The notes beneath the pieces are model-generated. The model made no database searches, was not told the DNA's origin, and saw only the letters and a list, made by a program, of their open reading frames with translations. Made by a program: the position numbers and the translations under genes. Shown piece after piece: positions 1 to 7,680 of a DNA stretch of 8,535 bases. The stretch spans positions 1-8,535 of the forward strand of contig JABJQI010000009.1 of assembly GCA_018663485.1 (NCBI GenBank). Direction: 5' to 3'. Position 1 is the stretch's first letter. Each line of letters starts with the position of its first letter. The stretch comes from Opitutia bacterium (GTDB taxonomy: Bacteria; Verrucomicrobiota; Verrucomicrobiia; Opitutales; Coraliomargaritaceae).

Positions 1-126
1 CTACCTTCCTCTTACAGGCAAGAAACTTGGATATTTATTGAATTTTGGAGGCGAAGTGATGAAAACAGGAACCACACGCTGCATAAACGGCCTCCCTGAA
101 TAAAGCTCTGCGCTAAAGTCCAACAG

Positions 127-132
127 TACAAT
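127..132 (+). promoter_or_regulatory. Possible -10 element upstream of the U32 gene
   Basis: TACAAT matches the sigma-70 -10 consensus at five of six positions and lies 21 bases before the ATG at 154. A transcript starting about 7 bases downstream would have a very short untranslated leader. No good -35 hexamer sits at the usual spacing (the 104-109 hexamer is AGCTCT), so this is a weak call. Confidence 0.25.
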
Positions 133-153
133 ATTTTTCTAGTCACTTTCCTC

Positions 154-2739
154 ATGCCAAAACTCATACCAAAGCGCCTCGGCGTCGATAGCGACTTGTC
201 GCACGCCACTATTTATAAGCCTGAACTCCTTGCGCCTGCGGGGGATTGGGAATGCGCGCGCGCTGCGGTCGAGAATGGCGCCGATGCCATATTCTTTGGG
301 CTGGATCGCTTCAATGCCCGCATGCGTGGCAAGAATTTCACCGAAGCCGATCTGCCTGATCTAATGGCCTATCTGCATGAGCGTGGGGTGCGCGGCTATG
401 TGACTTTTAACACACTGGTCTTCTCCGACGAGCTCGAAGACGCCGAAAGTTTTCTGCGTTCGATCATCAGCGCAGGCGTCGATGCCGCCATCGTACAAGA
501 CGTCGGCATTTGCCAACTGATTCGCAAGCTTTCGCCCGACTTTCCAATCCATGCCTCCACACAAATGAGTGTGACCAGCGAGGCGGGTGTACACTTTGCC
601 GAAGAGCTCGGCGCAAGCGTCGTGGTGTTAGCGCGTGAATGTTCACTCAATGAGATCAACGCGATCAAAGAACAGACTCTCAAAAAGGGCCTCGACATGC
701 CACTGGAGATCTTTGTTCACGGTGCACTCTGCGTGGCTTATTCGGGCCAATGCTTAACGAGTGAAGCACTCGGCGGACGCTCAGCCAATCGCGGCGAATG
801 CGCGCAAGCATGTCGCATGCCCTACGACTTATTCAGCGACGGCGAAGCAATCGACCTCGGAAATCAGCGCTACTTACTCAGCCCTCAGGATCTCGCGGGA
901 CTCGATGCGATGGACGGCATCATTGATGCTGGAGTCGCTAGCCTCAAAATCGAAGGCCGCCTCAAAGCTCCCGAATATGTCGCCGCCACTACTAGCGTCT
1001 ATCGTAAGGCGCTCGATGCTGCATGGAATAAACGCTATCCCAAACAAGCGACACCACTCGCACCATTCAGCGAGCAAGATGGCCGCTACGCCCTAGAAAT
1101 GACATTCTCACGCGGCCTCACCACTGGCTGGCTTAAAGGGATCGATAATCAAAAATTGGTGCATGCCCGCTTCGGCAAAAAGCGTGGCCTTCGCCTCGGC
1201 GTGGTCGAGCGTATTGAGCGCGATGGCATATGGCTCGCTCTGGATCATGAAGTCAAAGCTGGCGATGGCGTGGTGCTGGATCGCGGACGCCCCGACGAAC
1301 GCGAAGAAGGCGGCCGAATTACATCAGTGGATACCGAAAAAAACCGAAGCTTTATTCGTTTCTTTAGAGACTCGATTCATTGGCAACGCGTGAAAGCTGG
1401 CGACACGGTTTATAAAACCTCCGACCCTGCGCTCGACAAAGCACTGCGCCAAAGCTTCGAAGTGGAGCAGCCCAACTACAAGCGCCCGATCACTGCCACC
1501 GTGCGCGGACAGGTTGGCCAACCACTCGTCATTTCCTTGCAAGACGAAGAAGGTCGCGTGGTCGAAGTCGAATCCACACAAGTGATCGAAGCGGCACAAA
1601 ATCGACCGACCGACGAAGCCACCCTACGCAAACAACTCCGTCGCCTCGGCAGCACAGCCTTTCATCTCGCAGCATTAGACAACCAACTCGCCGACGGCTG
1701 CATGATTCCAGCCTCGACGCTCAATCAGCTACGCCGCGATGCCGTCGATCAACTTGTAGCCCTGCGCGCCAAACCACTGCGCTGGCAACTCGCTCCCCCA
1801 GGCCCGCTGGCTGAACCACAGCTGGAGGGTTGCGCTCCGTCGCAACCGAACCCTACGCAAGGCGGCAATGAGCGAGCATTGCCCTCCAGCCCGTATTTGA
1901 TTCCCTACGTGCGCAACTGGGAACAGTTCGACGTGTCCCTCACACTGCCCTACGCCGAAATTTACATCGAGCTTGAAGATCCGCGTAAATATGCCGAAGC
2001 CGTGCTACGTGCCCGCGAAGCCGAACAACAAGATGGACGTAAACGCGAGATTTGGGTGGCGCCGCCACGTATGTTCAAAACCGGCGAAGATTTCATTACC
2101 AAACAATTGCTGAAATGCGGTGCAGACGGCTTTCTAGCACGCAACCACGAGCACCTGACCGCGCTTTCGCAGCATCGTATGCGCGGCGATTTCTCACTCA
2201 ACGTCGCAAATCATCTAACGGCAAATTACTTAATTGATCATTGGAAGCTGGAGCGCCTCACCGCGTCTTACGATCTTAATACCACACAACTCGACGCGTT
2301 GCTGAGCAAGTCCCAGCCTGGCTGGTTTGAGATCACACTGCACCAGCACATGCCAATGTTTCACATGGAGCACTGCGTATTCTGCGCCTTCCTCTCTGAA
2401 GGTAAAGACTTCCGCGACTGCGGCCGCCCCTGCGATACTCAGCAGGTGCAACTCAAAGACCGCGTCGGCGCACTGCACCCCTTGAAAGCCGACGCCGGCT
2501 GCCGTAACACTGTGTTTAACTCGAAAGCGCAGACTGGCGCAGACTTTGCCCTCGATATGGCGAAGAATGGCGCAGCCGCATTCCGGATTGAATTCCTCAA
2601 CGAAAGCGGCGACGAAGTGCGCCGCACGATGGAACACTACGACGCGCTATTACGCGGAGAAATGGATGCCGAAACGCTCTGGAAAGAACTCAAACTGATC
2701 AACCAACTAGGCGTCACACGCGGTACACTGACTCGATAG
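154..2739 (+). CDS. U32 family protein, long RlhA/YdcP-type (DUF3656-like C-terminal half)
   Basis: The protein has 861 residues. The N-terminal half is a U32 barrel domain (about 22-300) with the U32 signature at 185-203 (EIFVHGALC, then SGQC). Four cysteines follow the U32 pattern (C193, C200, C216, C220), a likely iron-sulfur site by analogy with UbiU/UbiV. FSRGLTTGWL leads into a beta-rich domain (about 365-500). The C-terminal half has a second cysteine group (C741, C744, C756, C760, C783) around HCVFC, DCGRPC and GCRNTVFN. Such long U32 proteins resemble E. coli RlhA, which makes 5-hydroxycytidine in 23S rRNA. An rRNA or tRNA hydroxylation role is inferred; older annotations say peptidase or collagenase. 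It is longer than RlhA (about 650 residues). The ATG start has no Shine-Dalgarno site. Residues 556-579 are encoded by a palindromic insert-like element. The gene converges on the ArsC-like gene. Confidence 0.93.
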   Translation: MPKLIPKRLGVDSDLSHATIYKPELLAPAGDWECARAAVENGADAIFFGLDRFNARMRGKNFTEADLPDLMAYLHERGVRGYVTFNTLVFSDELEDAESFLRSIISAGVDAAIVQDVGICQLIRKLSPDFPIHASTQMSVTSEAGVHFAEELGASVVVLARECSLNEINAIKEQTLKKGLDMPLEIFVHGALCVAYSGQCLTSEALGGRSANRGECAQACRMPYDLFSDGEAIDLGNQRYLLSPQDLAGLDAMDGIIDAGVASLKIEGRLKAPEYVAATTSVYRKALDAAWNKRYPKQATPLAPFSEQDGRYALEMTFSRGLTTGWLKGIDNQKLVHARFGKKRGLRLGVVERIERDGIWLALDHEVKAGDGVVLDRGRPDEREEGGRITSVDTEKNRSFIRFFRDSIHWQRVKAGDTVYKTSDPALDKALRQSFEVEQPNYKRPITATVRGQVGQPLVISLQDEEGRVVEVESTQVIEAAQNRPTDEATLRKQLRRLGSTAFHLAALDNQLADGCMIPASTLNQLRRDAVDQLVALRAKPLRWQLAPPGPLAEPQLEGCAPSQPNPTQGGNERALPSSPYLIPYVRNWEQFDVSLTLPYAEIYIELEDPRKYAEAVLRAREAEQQDGRKREIWVAPPRMFKTGEDFITKQLLKCGADGFLARNHEHLTALSQHRMRGDFSLNVANHLTANYLIDHWKLERLTASYDLNTTQLDALLSKSQPGWFEITLHQHMPMFHMEHCVFCAFLSEGKDFRDCGRPCDTQQVQLKDRVGALHPLKADAGCRNTVFNSKAQTGADFALDMAKNGAAAFRIEFLNESGDEVRRTMEHYDALLRGEMDAETLWKELKLINQLGVTRGTLTR
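1821..1890. repeat. Palindromic double-hairpin element inside the U32 reading frame
   Basis: Three nested inverted repeats are readable by eye. An outer 9-base pair, GCTGGAGGG (1821-1829) with CCCTCCAGC (1882-1890), bounds the unit. Inside are two hairpins of the same design, each with a 7-base stem and a 6-base loop: GGTTGCG (1828-1834) with CGCAACC (1841-1847), and GGCAATG (1864-1870) with CATTGCC (1877-1883). GGGTT (1827-1831) can also pair with AACCC (1849-1853), giving an alternative fold. The unit encodes a low-complexity stretch (about residues 556-579, rich in Pro, Gly, Gln and Ser) between the two halves of the protein. The architecture resembles REP/BIME or Rickettsia palindromic elements. 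That it is a dispersed mobile repeat is inference, since no second copy lies in this window. Confidence 0.75.
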
Positions 2740-2773
2740 CGCAAGCAGACACCTGCATGTCGTCTCCAAATTT

Positions 2774-3127
2774 CTAGCGGCTGAAGGCCAATGCCCAATC
2801 CGCTGGTTTGAAACCGACGAGTCCGAAGCCGTCCGCCAATAAAAAAGGACGCTTAACCAGATTACCACGACTCGTGAGTAACTTCAGCGCATCGTCAACC
2901 GCCATGCTCGGTAATTTGTCTTTCATCTTTAGCTCTCGATAATCGCCACCAGCCGTGTTGAACAACTTACGCAACTCGTCGGCTTGGTAAGCGAGCATTT
3001 GTCTTAGCTCTGCAACACTCGGCGGAGTATCTCGAATCGCAACTTGCTCAAAGGCAATTCCCTGCTGGCTCAGCCATTTGGTGGCTTTCTTACAGCTGTC
3101 GCAGTTTTTGTAGGTGTACACTTTCAT
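2774..3127 (-). CDS. ArsC/Spx family thioredoxin-fold protein (YffB-like)
   Basis: A 117-residue protein starting MKVYTYKNCDSCKKA, the usual beginning of the ArsC/Spx/YffB family, with a CxxC pair at C9 and C12 after the first strand. The C-terminal part has the family block NLVKRPFLL (89-97, including R93 and P94) followed by VGF and a final short helix. The length is typical (about 115-120). The fold is thioredoxin-like. Members include arsenate reductases and Spx-type regulators, and this sequence does not decide between them; no arsenic-resistance genes are adjacent. The frame stays open upstream to an ATG at 3190, which would add 21 hydrophobic residues, but the family start is M at 3127, so the shorter form is chosen. 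There is no Shine-Dalgarno site. It lies 35 bases from the convergent U32 gene and 214 bases downstream of hisS on the same strand. Confidence 0.9.
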   Translation of the reverse strand: MKVYTYKNCDSCKKATKWLSQQGIAFEQVAIRDTPPSVAELRQMLAYQADELRKLFNTAGGDYRELKMKDKLPSMAVDDALKLLTSRGNLVKRPFLLADGFGLVGFKPADWALAFSR

Positions 3128-3299
3128 AGCCAAACAAATTGAAGACAGATACCCGACCAGTGCAAGCCTCGGCCACGCAGATTTAGTCACACACTCGACC
3201 TGAATAGTCGCGGCTTAAAGCTCGATGACGGGATCTTAGCATTATGTAATACCCCCAGCTGCAATCTTGAGGGCTCAACTTAGTTGGTTCCTTAAGCGC

Positions 3300-3328
3300 A
3301 CTGCTTTTCGCCCAGAGCGAAAAGCAGT
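3300..3328 (-). terminator. Strong hairpin just downstream of hisS, likely terminator
   Basis: A perfect 12-base stem, ACTGCTTTTCGC (3300-3311) and GCGAAAAGCAGT (3317-3328), closes a 5-base loop. It begins 13 bases past the hisS stop codon on the minus strand, where a terminator is expected. The U-tract is missing: the RNA continues GCGCUUAAGG. It may act as a U-less terminator or as a 3'-end stabiliser. Confidence 0.5.
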
Positions 3329-3341
3329 ATCCGATTGAGCG

Positions 3342-4688
3342 CTATGCTTCAGTCGTGCAAAGCCCCGAGGCCATCAACTCGGGCACGATTTCCGCCAAAC
3401 CTAGGCGCGGATACTCTTGTTCAGCTCCAGTTGCGAAATCACGAATCTTGACCACGCCTTTTTCGATTTCGTCCGTGCCATAGATCAGCGCAAAACGGGC
3501 ACCCTTCTGGTTAGCATCTTTAAACTGTTTGCCAAACCCCTGATCTTTCAACGGATAATCGACGCGGTAGCCCATCGAACGCAGCAAGGCCGCATCGGCC
3601 AGAGCCGCATCGCGCGCCTCCGCTCCACCGATAATAGCAATAAAATCGGGACTTTCTACATATGTTGCCAACAGCTTCTTCGATTCAAGAAGATCCGCCA
3701 AAGTCACATCGCCCATCGCAAAACCAACCGCAGGCATTTCAGGACCGCCTAATTTTTTGACCAATGCATCATAACGCCCACCACCGGCAAGAGCGCGGCC
3801 TTCACCACTGGCCTCAAATGCCTCAAATACAAAGCCAGTGTAATACGCCAGACCTCGGACGATGCCTAGATCAATTTGAATGAAGTCGCCAGCACCGGAA
3901 CTCTTCAGACCGCTCAGCAAGGCCTGCCAATCCGCGAGGCGATGCTGCGCTTGCTCAGCCAAGTCACCCTTCAGCGCTAAATTAAGAATATACGACGATA
4001 AGCTGTCAAAGTCTCGAATCGCTATCACCTCTTCCACACGAGTGAGAAAGGCCTCGGCATCCTCGCCCAAGACTTCAGTCAGCTGCGCTACTGCTTTAGA
4101 CCGATCGGTGCGCTCTAGCTTATCAATGATCGCTAGCACCGCCGCGCTACCCGCTTCGTCGAGTCCTTCGGCTAACAAGATCAGCCACCACAGGTCACGA
4201 TCACTTAGGCGCACCTTAAAGTCCTTCGAATCGAGCCCAAAAGTGCGCAATGTCTGAACCAGTAGTGCAATCAGCTCAGCATCAGCAGCGGGGCCCGCTT
4301 CACCGAAAATATCAACATTAAATTGATAGAATGCCCGCAAGCGGCCCTTCTGAGGTTTCTCGTAGCGATAGTGCTCACCAATATTAAACCACTTAATCGG
4401 TCGTTTCAGGCTATTCGCCTTGGCACCAATCAAACGCGCCAACGACGGAGTCATTTCTGGACGCAACGCGACTGCACGGCCTCCACGGTCTTCAAAATTG
4501 AACAACTGCCCAACGATTTCCTCGCCCGACTTCTCAATATATAGTTCCAGTGGCTCGAGTACAGGCGCATCATACTCCTGAAAGTTGAACGCACGCGCGA
4601 CCCGTCGCCACTGGCCGAAAATGTGATTTCGGCGCACACACGCATCTGGATAGAATTCCCGAAAACCGGGTAATGACTGAAACTGCAT
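3342..4688 (-). CDS. hisS: Histidine--tRNA ligase
   Basis: A 448-residue class II aminoacyl-tRNA synthetase that charges tRNA-His in the cytoplasm. The start MQFQSLPGFREFYP matches the family N-terminus. Motif 1 lies near 42-58, followed by ALRPEMTPSLARL (74-86) in the active site. Motif 2 is NIGEHYRYEKPQKGR (102-116). The histidine-specific segments are RGLAYYTGFVFE (278-289) and AGGGRYDALV (301-310), and motif 3 is near VGFAMGD (321-327). The C-terminal anticodon-binding domain runs from about 348 (FIAIIGG) to 435. GLAYYTG instead of the E. coli-like GLDYYN is a known variant in part of the family. The length is normal (about 420-460). A GAGGG lies 8 bases before the ATG, supporting this start. 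It lies 45 bases downstream of the IHF/HU gene and is probably co-transcribed with it. Confidence 0.97.
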   Translation of the reverse strand: MQFQSLPGFREFYPDACVRRNHIFGQWRRVARAFNFQEYDAPVLEPLELYIEKSGEEIVGQLFNFEDRGGRAVALRPEMTPSLARLIGAKANSLKRPIKWFNIGEHYRYEKPQKGRLRAFYQFNVDIFGEAGPAADAELIALLVQTLRTFGLDSKDFKVRLSDRDLWWLILLAEGLDEAGSAAVLAIIDKLERTDRSKAVAQLTEVLGEDAEAFLTRVEEVIAIRDFDSLSSYILNLALKGDLAEQAQHRLADWQALLSGLKSSGAGDFIQIDLGIVRGLAYYTGFVFEAFEASGEGRALAGGGRYDALVKKLGGPEMPAVGFAMGDVTLADLLESKKLLATYVESPDFIAIIGGAEARDAALADAALLRSMGYRVDYPLKDQGFGKQFKDANQKGARFALIYGTDEIEKGVVKIRDFATGAEQEYPRLGLAEIVPELMASGLCTTEA

Positions 4689-4696
4689 GGCAGAAG

Positions 4697-4701
4697 CCCT
4701 C
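4697..4701 (-). promoter_or_regulatory. Shine-Dalgarno-like site of hisS
   Basis: On the minus strand GAGGG ends 8 bases before the hisS ATG. It is the only reasonable Shine-Dalgarno site in front of the eight main genes here, and it belongs to the gene most likely to be internal to an operon. Confidence 0.45.
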
Positions 4702-4733
4702 GAACTGTGAATATACGGATGAACAGCGACCTT

Positions 4734-5042
4734 CTAAAGCGAATCGACGTCTAAATCCTTGAGCCTTGCCTTCAATTCTTTGCCCGCTTTGAACTTAATT
4801 ACCGCACGCGTCGGTATGACGACGTCTGTTTCAGGCTTGTTCGGGTTGCGACCAATGCGAGATTTACGCACTTGCACTTCGAAGACACCGAAATTGCGGA
4901 GCTCTACGTTACGTCCTTCACTAAGGGCGGTGGCGATGGCATCCAGTGTTAATTGCACGGACTCACGCACTTCTTTTTGTGCAAAGTCGGTTTTCTCGTA
5001 GATATCTAAGACGATATCGCGTTTAGTAAGGTTATTGGACAT
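4734..5042 (-). CDS. IHF/HU family DNA-binding protein
   Basis: A 102-residue nucleoid-associated protein of the HU/IHF family. These proteins dimerise through N-terminal helices and bend DNA with two beta-arms. The N-terminal helices are at 6-41 (LTKRDIVLDIYEKT onward). The family signature follows: VELRNFGVFEVQVRK (46-60) and GRNP (64-67), where P67 is the proline that intercalates into DNA. VIKFKAGKELKARL (81-94) is the final strand and helix. GRNP with an NFGVF core is common to IHF subunits and many HU proteins, so the exact subtype is open; IHF-like is favoured by the RNFGVF and GRNPNKPET segments. The ATG has no Shine-Dalgarno site. It is first in an apparent transcript with hisS and is divergent from the ClpX-like gene. 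Confidence 0.95.
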   Translation of the reverse strand: MSNNLTKRDIVLDIYEKTDFAQKEVRESVQLTLDAIATALSEGRNVELRNFGVFEVQVRKSRIGRNPNKPETDVVIPTRAVIKFKAGKELKARLKDLDVDSL

Positions 5043-5136
5043 GCTATAAATGCTTTGAAAACTTGATGATACGAAAAACGAAAGTTATTGTGATTTCGAT
5101 ACTTCTGATCGTAAATAAGCTGTCAAACTAGAAAAC
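5043..5136. promoter_or_regulatory. Divergent promoter region between the IHF/HU gene and the ClpX-like gene
   Basis: This 94-base AT-rich gap separates two genes read outward, so promoters for both should lie here. On the minus strand there is a perfect TTGACA (5121-5126), but the hexamer 17 bases on is poor. A separate minus-strand TATCAT (5066-5071) matches the -10 consensus at five of six positions. On the plus strand TTGTGA (5089-5094), with a TAAATA-like -10 about 18 bases on, is a weak candidate. The region is secure by gene layout; the individual boxes are guesses. Confidence 0.4.
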
Positions 5137-6744
5137 ATGAGCGATAAAGAACCACCCAACCCTTTTGAAGAAATCCAACGTCAACTACACGAATTATTCA
5201 AAGATTCAAATGTCAATGTGTCGACTCATACCTTCAATGAGTCCGATATTCTAGACAACGACGACGCCCACAATGGCGGCGAATCAAGTCTCGTTGAGGA
5301 ATCCAGCGTGACGGACCCCATTGACAAAATTCGCCATTTTCACCTAAAACCGAAAGAAGTCAGAGACTATTTAAATCGATTTGTCATTCGGCAAGACGAC
5401 GCAAAAAAAGTACTTTCGGTAGCTATTTGTGATCACTACAACCACGTTCGCCAGAGTTTATCTGGAAAAAAAACCATCTCAAAAGAGTATAGTAAGCAAA
5501 ATATCTTACTACTCGGACCGACTGGAGTGGGTAAAACCTACCTAATTAAGAACATCGCTCGACTGATCGGTGTACCGTTCGTGAAGGCAGATGCCACCAA
5601 ATTCTCGGAAACCGGCTACGTCGGCTCAGATGTCGAAGATTTGGTGCGCGACCTAGTCAAAGCTGCAGATGGTAATATCGATTTGGCGGAGCACGGCATC
5701 ATTTTCGTCGATGAAATCGATAAAATCGCCAGCGAATCAGGTTCCGGAGGCCGTGATGTTTCGGGGCGTGGCGTGCAGATCAACTTGCTCAAACTGATGG
5801 AGGAGACTGAGGTCAATTTGTTTAGCCCGACCGATATGATGGCGCAGATGCAAGCGGCGATGGAGATCCAGCGTGGCAAAGAACCACAGCGAAAGTCGAT
5901 CAACACCGGCAATATCCTCTTCATCGTCAGCGGTGCATTCGACAAGCTCTCCGAATCCATCAAAAAGCGACTTAATAAAAGCCAAATGGGCTTTGGTGCG
6001 GCTCAACAGAATAGTACTGAAGACCTCTCCAGCTATTTGCGCTATGCCGAAACAACCGACTTCACTAAATATGGATTTGAACCTGAATTTATTGGCCGCG
6101 TGCCGGTTCGCGTGGCGTGCCGCGCCCTCTGCTCGCAAGACTTGGCGCATATTTTGACCACCTCGGAAGGTAGTATTCTCAATCAATATTACGATGATTT
6201 TCGCGGCTATGGGATCACTTTCAACATTACTGCGCAAGCGATCCTCGCAATTGCCGAAAAAGCCAGCACTGAAGGCACTGGTGCCCGCGGACTGATGACG
6301 GTGCTGGAGCGACTGTTCCGTGATTTCAAATTTGAGCTGCCTTCGAGTGCAATTAAAAGTTTCGAAGTAACCGCCGACATGGTCGAAGATCCGCTGCCGG
6401 CTCTCACCGCGCTTAAAAAGCAGGGCGCACATTTGCAACAGGATGTCTGGCGAGCTGACATCAAACGCTTTGCAGCTGGATTTGAGAAGATCCATGGCTT
6501 CACGCTAGAGTTTAAACCGCTGGCCGAGGAGGCGCTTATTGACGCAGCACAGAAAAGCACCCGCAGTATACAGTCACTTTGCGAAGAAAAATTCAATGAT
6601 TTCGAGCATGGTCTCACGATTATCCATCGAAACAGCGGCCAAACAGTTTTCAGGCTTGGCAAACTGGCGATACAAGACCCCGATAAGGAACTCTCAAAAT
6701 GGGTGGTGCGCAGCATCGAAAGTTTAAAGAAGGATCTCGAATGA
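5137..6744 (+). CDS. ClpX-like AAA+ unfoldase, without zinc domain and with a C-terminal extension
   Basis: A 535-residue hexameric-type AAA+ ATPase related to ClpX, which unfolds proteins and feeds them to ClpP. Residues 1-65 are acidic, probably disordered, and lack the Cys4 zinc domain. Walker A is GPTGVGKT (127-134), the pore loop GYVG is at 160-163, and Walker B is IIFVDEID (188-195). RDVSGRGVQ (206-214) matches the ClpX pore-2 region. The usual RKH loop is replaced by a Met/Gln-rich stretch (about 228-250). MGF (284-286) sits where ClpX has IGF, so ClpP docking is possible. The arginine finger is R321 (FIGR) and sensor 2 is GTGARGL (380-386, R384). ClpX of E. coli has 424 residues; here about 115 extra residues follow, resembling a second small domain (about 445-520). 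HslU is less likely because the small domain and MGF loop are ClpX-like. There is no Shine-Dalgarno site. Substrate and partner protease are unknown. Confidence 0.93.
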   Translation: MSDKEPPNPFEEIQRQLHELFKDSNVNVSTHTFNESDILDNDDAHNGGESSLVEESSVTDPIDKIRHFHLKPKEVRDYLNRFVIRQDDAKKVLSVAICDHYNHVRQSLSGKKTISKEYSKQNILLLGPTGVGKTYLIKNIARLIGVPFVKADATKFSETGYVGSDVEDLVRDLVKAADGNIDLAEHGIIFVDEIDKIASESGSGGRDVSGRGVQINLLKLMEETEVNLFSPTDMMAQMQAAMEIQRGKEPQRKSINTGNILFIVSGAFDKLSESIKKRLNKSQMGFGAAQQNSTEDLSSYLRYAETTDFTKYGFEPEFIGRVPVRVACRALCSQDLAHILTTSEGSILNQYYDDFRGYGITFNITAQAILAIAEKASTEGTGARGLMTVLERLFRDFKFELPSSAIKSFEVTADMVEDPLPALTALKKQGAHLQQDVWRADIKRFAAGFEKIHGFTLEFKPLAEEALIDAAQKSTRSIQSLCEEKFNDFEHGLTIIHRNSGQTVFRLGKLAIQDPDKELSKWVVRSIESLKKDLE

Positions 6745-6851
6745 CTTATGCAGGCCAACAGCGGAACGGATTCTGCAGTTGTCTGATGCGCACCCACTCC
6801 GATCACCTACTGGCAACTCTTACCAATTTATCACCTTCGCACGACTCGCGA

Positions 6852-6872
6852 TAATTTCTAATTTCTAATTTT
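6852..6872 (+). repeat. Three tandem heptamers before the menG/ubiE start
   Basis: TAATTTC (6852-6858), TAATTTC (6859-6865) and TAATTTT (6866-6872) stand head to tail and end 7 bases before the ATG at 6880. The block is the most AT-rich part of the 135-base spacer after the ClpX-like gene and takes the place where a ribosome binding site would lie. It may be a promoter or unstructured leader; no clear -35 is visible. Confidence 0.6.
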
Positions 6873-6879
6873 TTAACCT

Positions 6880-7578
<699 letters not shown>

Positions 7579-7579
7579 G

Positions 7580-7670
7580 TACGGTAGCGAGAGTAAACAC
7601 CTTGCACTTCAAAGCATGCAGGATGTTAGTTGGCCTCGCTCTGATAATCACTCTGTGCCGCAGCACCGTA
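7580..7670. other. Nested inverted repeats in the convergent gap after menG/ubiE
   Basis: TACGGTAGCGAG (7580-7591) has its complement in two pieces, CTCGCT (7635-7640) and ACCGTA (7665-7670). A small hairpin GTGC-cgca-GCAC (7655-7666) overlaps the last piece. Together they could fold as a branched structure across the 102-base gap between convergent genes, perhaps a bidirectional terminator. There is no U-run on either strand, and the pairings may be chance. Confidence 0.25.
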
Positions 7671-7680
7671 TGCCTACGAA

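Noticed and set aside
12..209. Minus-strand 65-codon frame at the left edge
   Set aside because: It overlaps the U32 start, has no ribosome site and no recognisable motif.
2230..2637. Minus-strand 135-codon frame opposite the end of the U32 gene
   Set aside because: It is a shadow of the conserved cysteine-rich C-terminal region of the U32 protein, with no independent support.
3128..3190. N-terminal extension of the ArsC-like gene to an ATG at 3190
   Set aside because: The 21 added residues precede the standard family start MKVYTYKNC. A hydrophobic leader on a cytoplasmic thioredoxin-fold protein is unlikely.
5737..6495. Long minus-strand frame of 252 codons opposite the ClpX-like gene
   Set aside because: It lies wholly antisense to a gene with intact Walker, sensor and pore motifs. 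Its protein is rich in His, Arg and Cys and has no motif, as expected of a shadow frame.
6741..6854. 37-codon frame overlapping the ClpX-like stop by ATGA
   Set aside because: The overlap looks like translational coupling, but the peptide has low-information composition, no recognisable motif and no ribosome site of its own.
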